Assembly (NCBI GenBank): GCA_903840235.1
Contig: CAIMFE010000037.1
Coordinates: 1 to 11,432 of the forward strand
Reading direction: 5' to 3'
Origin: an uncultured Opitutia bacterium
Lineage (GTDB): Bacteria > Verrucomicrobiota > Verrucomicrobiia > Opitutales > UBA953
Length of the DNA: 11,432 bases
The notes beneath the pieces are model-generated. The model saw only the letters and a program-made list of their open reading frames with translations, was not told the origin of the DNA and did no database searches. Positions 7,173 to 11,432 of this stretch are shown piece by piece; position 1 is the stretch's first letter; the number at the start of each line of letters is the position of its first letter. Position numbers and translations under genes: made by a program.

Positions 7173-8538
7173 AAATTTTCTGGGCGAGGGAGTATCCGCC
7201 CCGAATCACTTGCATTAAAGAGATTCCGCCGCGGAAAGCACCGTGGAAATATAGGCCAGCATTTTTTGATTCGATGAGTGCTAAACTATTTTCCCGCTCG
7301 GTCTGCCCAAGGGTGTATTGGGGAATAGATTTCTCCCAACGCTTAATCCATTCCTTTTCGGGTCGAGCCGTGATTCCGAGTGTTTCCTTAAATTCCCGAT
7401 CTAAAATCTCACCCAGTGCGATATCGGATTTAGCTGCCATGTGCGGTTGGCGAGCACCACCTATAAAACTGGTAAGAAGTATTTTTCCTGCGGGTGCTCG
7501 TGATGGCAGCACTGACGAAGAGAACAGCGTCCCTAAAATTTCACGTTTTTCGGATTGAGGAATTAAATAGCCAAAGCCGTTGAGCAAGTGTGGAACATCG
7601 GATTGATTATAGCCTCGCGCTATCACGGTAACACTCGGCGATGGAGCCAATTTCCAATCTTCTAAATCTTTTAAAATTTCGAAGGGTAGGGCCGAGGACC
7701 ACTGCCAGTGAGGGATAGTAATAATTAAATTTTTAGCCCAACCCCCATTCTCTTCACCCCGAGTGTTACGCCAAGCTACCTGCCAGCCCCCTTTGCTTTT
7801 TTGCATTAAGGTTAAGTGACAGCCCAGTTCTATATTATTTTTAAGATCTTCGGCCATCGTGTCGGCTAATTGTTGCATGCCGTTTTTGAATCCGATGACG
7901 GAGCGTCCTTCTTTTTTGCTTTTGATAAGACCGAGTAAAATAGAGCGATGATTCTTTTCGAGTTCAGTTAAAAGTGGAAAACAGTTTTCAACCATTAACT
8001 CCTGAGGATTGCCGGCATGGGTGCCCGCAATGACTGGATCCATGAGTAGTTCGGCTGCGGCTGAACCAAATCGTCTAGAAACAAAACTAAAAACCGATTC
8101 GTTCTTAATTTTACTACGAGAGATAAACACTTCGGAAAGCAGGCGAACTTTTTCAGTGAAGGAAAGTAAGTCGGACTTTAATAGGGAAGTGGGCTGAGCG
8201 GTGAGGGTGTGCAGTTTGCCGCGTGAAAGGATGAAGCGATTGGCCGCACTGCTGTCCGCCCAAAGAATTTCTTTATCCAATCCGTAGCCACGCAAAATTT
8301 TTAGATCACCTTCGCCGTTAATCTGTAAAGTGTTTGGTCCCGTTTCGACAAGCCAGCCGTCTTGGTTGATGGTTCGGATGGAACCCCCCACACGCTGAGA
8401 AGATTCAACCACCTTAATTTTAGCGCCCGACTTATTTAATTCATGAGCTATCGCCAGGCCGGCTGGTCCAGCTCCTAGAATGATGGTATCGAGGCTCACT
8501 ATTTCATCTTTCTTTAATCGGCCGATAAATAGAGACAA
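7162..8538 (-). CDS. hemY: Protoporphyrinogen oxidase, oxygen-dependent HemY (HemG) type
   Basis: FAD enzyme that oxidises protoporphyrinogen IX to protoporphyrin IX, the penultimate step of heme synthesis. The 458-residue length fits the family. The N-terminal dinucleotide fold shows IILGAGPAGLA (GxGxxG at 22-27) and acidic E45, followed by RVGGSIRT at 49-56 and ETGPNTL at 65-71, both typical of PPOX and related amine oxidases. PVIAGTHAGNPQEL and VIGFKNGMQQLADTM match PPOX blocks, and the C-terminus LYFHGAFRGGISLMQVIRGG is the conserved second FAD-contact region. The start is ambiguous. TTG at 8538 has a good GAGGG Shine-Dalgarno 7 nt upstream (CCCTC at 8546-8550 on the plus strand). GTG at 8499 would give the more canonical beginning MSLDTIILGAG, with only a purine-rich stretch upstream. 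No heme genes flank it in this window. It shares a 125-nt control region with divergent glnN. Confidence 0.93.
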   Translation of the reverse strand: MSLFIGRLKKDEIVSLDTIILGAGPAGLAIAHELNKSGAKIKVVESSQRVGGSIRTINQDGWLVETGPNTLQINGEGDLKILRGYGLDKEILWADSSAANRFILSRGKLHTLTAQPTSLLKSDLLSFTEKVRLLSEVFISRSKIKNESVFSFVSRRFGSAAAELLMDPVIAGTHAGNPQELMVENCFPLLTELEKNHRSILLGLIKSKKEGRSVIGFKNGMQQLADTMAEDLKNNIELGCHLTLMQKSKGGWQVAWRNTRGEENGGWAKNLIITIPHWQWSSALPFEILKDLEDWKLAPSPSVTVIARGYNQSDVPHLLNGFGYLIPQSEKREILGTLFSSSVLPSRAPAGKILLTSFIGGARQPHMAAKSDIALGEILDREFKETLGITARPEKEWIKRWEKSIPQYTLGQTERENSLALIESKNAGLYFHGAFRGGISLMQVIRGGYSLAQKISKN

Positions 8539-8545
8539 AAGTGAA

Positions 8546-8550
8546 CCCTC
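8546..8550 (-). promoter_or_regulatory. Shine-Dalgarno supporting the TTG start of hemY
   Basis: On the minus strand this is GAGGG, 7 nt before the TTG at 8538. It is the best ribosome binding site match near this gene and is the reason for preferring TTG over the GTG at 8499. Confidence 0.6.
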
Positions 8551-8552
8551 GT

Positions 8553-8591
8553 TAATGTCTAAAAACAGGCACTAATGTCTAAAAATAGGCA
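8553..8591. repeat. Tandem pair of 19-nt direct repeats, each an imperfect dyad
   Basis: Copy 1, TAATGTCTAAAAACAGGCA (8553-8571), and copy 2, TAATGTCTAAAAATAGGCA (8573-8591), differ at one base and are spaced exactly 20 nt apart, about two helical turns. Each copy contains a dyad TGTCT-N6-AGGCA with 4 of 5 pairs symmetrical. The pair is centred about 68 and 88 nt upstream of the predicted glnN sigma-54 start and just upstream of the hemY ribosome binding site. This layout fits cooperative binding of a dimeric regulator to the same face of the DNA, possibly controlling both genes; the protein is not identified. Confidence 0.8.
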
Positions 8592-8616
8592 ATTAAGGTT
8601 GTGAATGTTTCTGGAT

Positions 8617-8630
8617 TGTGCCGTGGCACA
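8617..8630. promoter_or_regulatory. 14-nt palindrome overlapping the glnN -24 element
   Basis: TGTGCC-GT-GGCACA has perfect 6-nt arms. Its right arm supplies most of the TGGCAC box of the predicted sigma-54 promoter. It may be an operator, or the symmetry may arise by chance around the promoter element. Confidence 0.5.
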
Positions 8631-8639
8631 CTGGGTGCT
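8624..8639 (+). promoter_or_regulatory. Predicted sigma-54 (RpoN) -24/-12 promoter of glnN
   Basis: TGGCAC-ACTGG-GTGCT matches the sigma-54 consensus TGGCAC-N5-TTGCW at all positions but one. The invariant GG (8625-8626) and GC (8637-8638) are separated by exactly 10 nt. Initiation is expected near 8650, giving a 14-nt leader before the ATG at 8664. Control of glutamine synthetase by RpoN with an NtrC-type activator is well established in other bacteria, and the tandem dyads upstream sit where activator sites would be expected. The rpoN and ntrC genes are not in this window. A TATATT at 8651-8656 could be an alternative sigma-70 -10 box, without a clear -35. Confidence 0.7.
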
Positions 8640-8663
8640 GATTAGAGGAGTATATTTTCTAAC

Positions 8664-10817
8664 ATGAGTACTAATCCTGCCCGTCAAAGTGCAATTGCTT
8701 CAATTGCCTCTCAACCTCGTCTCGAAGGGACGTTCGACTTCCGTAATGAGAAGATCGATGTCATCTACGGACAAAATGTTTTCTCGCTCGAGAAAATGGA
8801 AAAGCGTCTGCCCAAAGACATTTTCAAATCTCTCAAGTCTAGCATCGAGTCTGGTAGCAAACTTGATGGTGCAGCTGCCGACATTGTTGCTTCAGCAATT
8901 AAGGATTGGGCGCTTGAGCGTGGTGCGACTCACTACGCACACGTCTTCTATCCTCTCACCGGTTTCACCGCTGAGAAGCACGATACTTTCTTCGAGCCCA
9001 GCGGTACTGGTACTCTCGCTCAATTCTCCGGTAAGGCTTTAATCCAAGCTGAGCCTGACGCTTCATCGTTCCCTAACGGTGGCCTTCGCTCAACTTTCGA
9101 AGCTCGTGGTTACACGGCTTGGGATGTGACTTCGCCTGCTTATATTTTCGACGGCGAAAACGGTTCAACCCTTTGCATTCCTACTGCCTTCGTTTCTTGG
9201 AAGGGTGAAGCGCTTGATAAAAAGACTCCCTTACTTCGCTCGATGCAGGCTGTGAATCGTGCAGCTCAGCGCGTATTAGCACACTTCGGCAAGAAGGTTG
9301 GATTCATCAGCGCATCCTGTGGTCCAGAACAAGAATACTTCTTAATAGATTCTCGTTTATTCCATTTACGTCCTGACCTCTATACTTGTGGTCGTTCACT
9401 CTTCGGCTCTAAGCCAGCGAAGGGACAAGAATTTGAAGACCAATACTTCGGTACCATTCCTGATCGCGTACTCGCATGCATGATGGAAACCGAACGCGAG
9501 TGTTTCAAACTCGGTATTCCAATTAAGACCCGTCACAATGAAGTGGCTCCTGCTCAGTACGAAGTAGCTCCGATTTATGAGTCTGCTAACGTAGCTCACG
9601 ATCACCAAATGTTAACCATGACGCTCTTGCGTCGCGTTGCTACTAAGCACGGCTTCGTTTGTCTTCTCGCTGAGAAACCATTCGCAGGCGTCAACGGTTC
9701 AGGTAAGCACGTTAATTGGTCCATCGGTGGTCCTGGCGTAGGTAATCTTCTCGAGCCAGGTAATGATCCTCACACTAACGCACAGTTCCTTGCATTCTGC
9801 TCAGCTGTGATTCGTGCCGTTGATTTACACCAAGGTTTACTCCGTGCTTCTGTTGCCTCTGCAGGTAACGATCACCGTCTCGGTGCGAACGAAGCGCCTC
9901 CTGCAATCATCTCGATTTACTTGGGCGATATGCTCAACGAAGTGATCGAACAAGTTAAAGCCAGTGGTGCCGCATCTAGCTCGCGTAAAGGTGGCACGAT
10001 GACTCTCGGTGTAGATACCTTACCCGTACTTCCAAAAGATGCTGGTGACCGTAATCGTACCAGTCCGTTCGCCTTCACTGGAAATAAATTCGAATTCCGC
10101 GCCGTTGGTTCTGCCTTCTCCGTTGCCGGTCCATTGACTGTGTTGAACACAATCATGGCTGACTCACTGGATATGTTGGCTGACGAACTCGACGTCGAAA
10201 TGAAGTCCACCAAGGATTTCAATGTAGCCTTACAAAAAGTTCTTAAGGCGATTCTTACCAAGCATGGTCGTATCGTATTCAATGGTAATGGATACTCTGA
10301 AGAATGGCACAAAGAAGCAGAGAAGCGTGGACTCAAAAACCTCCGCACCACTCCTGAGGCTCTTCCAGAAATCGTTTCCAAAGCCGCTGTCGAATTATTC
10401 GAACGCCAAAAAGTTCTCAGCAAAGATGAGTTACACTCACGCGAAGAAATCTACACCCACTCTTACGTATTAACCGTAAAGACTGAGTCGAAGTTAACTT
10501 CCGAGATTGCTCGTACGCTGCTTTTGCCGGCCGCATTTAAATATGCAATCGAGCTCAACTCAGTGTCTGATAGCAAATCTGGTAAGAAGCTACGCTCTGA
10601 AATCCTCGCGCTCGCCGATCAATTATCTGACGCTATCGAGGCTTTAGATAAAGAACGTGCGGTTGAGTCTGACACCCACAGCAATGCAAAGCATGCCTGC
10701 GCTAAGGTTCTGCCTGCTATGTTGAAGGTTCGTGCTGCAGCTGACGCCCTTGAGGAAATCGTGGCCGACGAATATTGGCCATTACCTTCCTACCAAGAGC
10801 TTCTCTTCCTCCGCTAA
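8664..10817 (+). CDS. glnN: Glutamine synthetase type III (GlnN)
   Basis: ATP-dependent ligation of ammonia to glutamate; cytoplasmic, the entry point of nitrogen assimilation. The 717-residue length matches the GSIII family (about 700-730) and is far above GSI or GSII. The N-terminal GSIII-specific part includes FYPLTGFTAEKHDTF at 95-109. Catalytic-domain blocks follow: PEQEYFL at 221-227 with metal-ligand glutamates, HNEVAPAQYE at 291-300, NGSGKHVNWS at 344-353, DHRLGANEAPPAI at 403-415 and DRNRTSPFAFTGNKFEFRAVGS at 462-483. The adenylylation loop of GSI-beta is not recognisable, as expected for this type. The C-terminal helical part ends IVADEYWPLPSYQELLFLR. GAGGAG at 8645-8650 is 13 nt from the ATG, too far for an efficient Shine-Dalgarno and lost if initiation is at 8650. 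Codon use (CTC, CGT, GGT, TTC) is strongly biased compared with hrpB, suggesting high expression. It ends in a strong terminator. Confidence 0.97.
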   Translation: MSTNPARQSAIASIASQPRLEGTFDFRNEKIDVIYGQNVFSLEKMEKRLPKDIFKSLKSSIESGSKLDGAAADIVASAIKDWALERGATHYAHVFYPLTGFTAEKHDTFFEPSGTGTLAQFSGKALIQAEPDASSFPNGGLRSTFEARGYTAWDVTSPAYIFDGENGSTLCIPTAFVSWKGEALDKKTPLLRSMQAVNRAAQRVLAHFGKKVGFISASCGPEQEYFLIDSRLFHLRPDLYTCGRSLFGSKPAKGQEFEDQYFGTIPDRVLACMMETERECFKLGIPIKTRHNEVAPAQYEVAPIYESANVAHDHQMLTMTLLRRVATKHGFVCLLAEKPFAGVNGSGKHVNWSIGGPGVGNLLEPGNDPHTNAQFLAFCSAVIRAVDLHQGLLRASVASAGNDHRLGANEAPPAIISIYLGDMLNEVIEQVKASGAASSSRKGGTMTLGVDTLPVLPKDAGDRNRTSPFAFTGNKFEFRAVGSAFSVAGPLTVLNTIMADSLDMLADELDVEMKSTKDFNVALQKVLKAILTKHGRIVFNGNGYSEEWHKEAEKRGLKNLRTTPEALPEIVSKAAVELFERQKVLSKDELHSREEIYTHSYVLTVKTESKLTSEIARTLLLPAAFKYAIELNSVSDSKSGKKLRSEILALADQLSDAIEALDKERAVESDTHSNAKHACAKVLPAMLKVRAAADALEEIVADEYWPLPSYQELLFLR

Positions 10818-10840
10818 GCCTTCCCGGCCTAGCCGACATC

Positions 10841-10876
10841 ATGGGTCGAGTCTTCACAGACTCGGCCCATTTTTTT
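10841..10876 (+). terminator. Intrinsic terminator of glnN
   Basis: ATGGGTCGAGTC (10841-10852) pairs with GACTCGGCCCAT (10859-10870) in a 12-pair stem with one G-T wobble and a TTCACA loop. Seven Ts follow at 10870-10876. It begins 24 nt after the glnN stop codon and is a textbook Rho-independent terminator. Confidence 0.93.
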
Positions 10877-10896
10877 GCCTGGAAAGATTGGCCAAC

Positions 10897-10920
10897 AAAA
10901 AACCCGCCAGGGTGGCGGGT
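10897..10920 (-). terminator. Intrinsic terminator of rpsU
   Basis: Read on the minus strand, ACCCGCCA and TGGCGGGT form an 8-pair GC-rich stem (plus-strand arms 10902-10909 and 10913-10920) with a 3-nt loop. A run of six Ts follows (A-run at 10897-10902 on the plus strand). It lies 30 nt past the rpsU stop and faces the glnN terminator 20 nt away. Confidence 0.9.
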
Positions 10921-10935
10921 CTTGGGTTGGATAGT

Positions 10936-10953
10936 CTAAGTCGGTGGACTTAG
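10936..10953 (-). repeat. Inverted repeat at the rpsU stop codon
   Basis: CTAAGTC (10936-10942) and GACTTAG (10947-10953) are perfect 7-nt complements around a 4-nt loop. The TAA stop of rpsU (10950-10952) lies within one arm. There is no T-run after it, so it is not itself a typical terminator; it may protect the mRNA 3' end, or be incidental. Confidence 0.7.
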
Positions 10954-11150
10954 TTGTTATCCCACTTCTTACGGAGGTAACTGTTGAAGTTCTTTACCTT
11001 GGTCTTACGACGGCGACGTTCGCAGGGCTTTTCATAGCCACGCTTAGCGCGGACGTCTTTGATTACGCCCTCGCGGTCGATTTTTTTCTTAAGGCGGCGG
11101 AGAGCCTTATCGATGGTCTCGCCTTTACGAATCTTGATTTCTACAGACAT
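10950..11150 (-). CDS. rpsU: Small ribosomal subunit protein bS21
   Basis: The 66-residue basic protein begins MSVEIKIRKGETIDKALRR and continues with KKKIDREGVIKDVRAKRGYEKP, the conserved bS21 core, followed by an Arg/Lys-rich helix (ERRRRKTKVKN) and an aromatic tail (SYLRKKWDNN). Length is normal for the family (64-71). bS21 binds the 30S subunit near the 3' end of 16S rRNA and helps mRNA recruitment. There is no dnaG, rpoD or GatB/YqeY-like neighbour as in many genomes; here it stands alone, divergent from smc. The ATG has no Shine-Dalgarno; the leader instead carries CCCTCC 12 nt upstream. The gene has its own terminator. Confidence 0.97.
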   Translation of the reverse strand: MSVEIKIRKGETIDKALRRLKKKIDREGVIKDVRAKRGYEKPCERRRRKTKVKNFNSYLRKKWDNN

Positions 11151-11165
11151 GATTAATCAGTTGGA

Positions 11166-11203
11166 GGGTTGAAAGAACAGAGTCTGGTCGGGGTCGTCAA
11201 CCC
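11166..11203 (-). promoter_or_regulatory. Candidate rpsU promoter framed by an inverted repeat
   Basis: On the minus strand TTGACG (plus-strand CGTCAA, 11195-11200) is a good -35 box. A poor -10 candidate, TTCTTT (11172-11177), follows at a 17-nt spacing. A 7-nt inverted repeat, GGGTTGA (11166-11172) and TCAACCC (11197-11203), brackets the elements with 24 nt between arms, which could be an operator. The weak -10 makes the promoter call tentative. Confidence 0.35.
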
Positions 11204-11303
11204 AGAAACCACTACTTTTTAGGATGTGAAAAACTTATCAAGAAAGGCAGATATCACGCTTGCGGAGGGGGTAAAGCACGGCAATCGTGGAAAACAACCC
11301 TCG

Positions 11304-11432
11304 ATGTACCTCAAGGAAATCGTAGCCAACGGATTCAAAAGCTTCGCTGATCGTACTCGAATTGAGTTACGCCCCGGAGTCACGGCTGTCGTCGGACCCA
11401 ATGGCTGCGGAAAATCGAACATCGTGGACGCC
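11304..11432 (+). CDS. smc: Chromosome partition protein SMC, N-terminal fragment (runs off window)
   Basis: Only the first 43 codons are inside the window, and they are diagnostic. The protein starts MYLKEIVANGFKSFADRTRI, the classic SMC N-terminus (M-x-L-K-x-I-x-x-x-G-F-K-S-F), and continues to the Walker A loop GPNGCGKSNIVDA at 31-43. SMC is the ATPase of the Smc-ScpAB complex that organises and segregates the chromosome; the rest, including coiled coils, hinge and C-terminal ATPase half, would lie beyond the right edge. The ATG is chosen because it starts exactly at the family's N-terminus. There is no good Shine-Dalgarno: a GGAGGGGG run at 11264-11271 is 32 nt away. The 153-nt gap to divergent rpsU must hold its promoter, but I see no convincing one. 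Confidence 0.95.
   Translation, partial: MYLKEIVANGFKSFADRTRIELRPGVTAVVGPNGCGKSNIVDA

Noticed and set aside
9917..10423. 168-codon open frame on the minus strand inside glnN
   Set aside because: It lies wholly within the strongly conserved GSIII catalytic region and shows no recognisable domain; it is a by-product of biased codon use in glnN.
10944..11156. Plus-strand open frame of 70 codons over rpsU
   Set aside because: The opposite strand encodes unmistakable bS21; this frame is its antisense shadow.
11287..11325. Short GTG-started leader peptide of 12 codons overlapping the smc start, with GGAGGGGG upstream
   Set aside because: The purine run is 15 nt from the GTG, too far for a normal Shine-Dalgarno, and nothing in the peptide suggests attenuation.
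11219..11422. Minus-strand 67-codon frame in the rpsU-smc spacer and smc start
   Set aside because: Most of it is antisense to the conserved SMC N-terminus, and it has no recognisable features.

Overview
The window looks like ordinary chromosomal backbone of a Gram-negative bacterium of moderate GC content (roughly half, by eye). A type III glutamine synthetase, an Opitutae-style DEDDh exonuclease, a bS21 protein and SMC together suggest a member of the Verrucomicrobiota (Opitutae-like). This lineage call is an inference from protein style, not a proven assignment. I see no phage genes, insertion sequences, CRISPR arrays, tRNA or rRNA genes.

Layout, left to right. (1) A plus-strand cluster opens with the 3' part of a YfcE/MJ0936-type metallophosphoesterase, which overlaps by one base the start of hrpB, a DEAH-type helicase. 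A 43-nt gap follows, then a DnaQ-like exonuclease, a 49-nt gap and NAD-dependent malate dehydrogenase (mdh). (2) A secreted DUF362-like protein on the minus strand runs tail-to-tail into mdh with only 4 nt between the stops, and is divergent from an MFS transporter. (3) The MFS gene overlaps, tail-to-tail by 11 nt, a protoporphyrinogen oxidase gene (hemY-type). (4) A 125-nt divergent control region separates hemY from glnN (glutamine synthetase III). It holds two 20-nt-spaced copies of an imperfect dyad, a 14-nt palindrome and a close match to a sigma-54 (RpoN) -24/-12 promoter reading into glnN. (5) glnN ends in a strong intrinsic terminator that faces the terminator of rpsU (bS21) on the minus strand. 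(6) rpsU is divergent from the start of smc, which runs off the right edge.

Most genes are unrelated housekeeping functions: RNA and nucleic-acid processing, the TCA cycle, heme synthesis, nitrogen assimilation, ribosome assembly and chromosome segregation. I found no obvious new multi-gene system. The most interesting part is the hemY-glnN intergenic region, which reads like a nitrogen-responsive, enhancer-dependent promoter with upstream activator sites. Lesser points are an MFS protein with the long first loop of the animal TETRAN/MFSD10 type, a Glu-for-Asp change in exonuclease motif II, and several starts with no Shine-Dalgarno where a promoter-like box sits right at the start codon.
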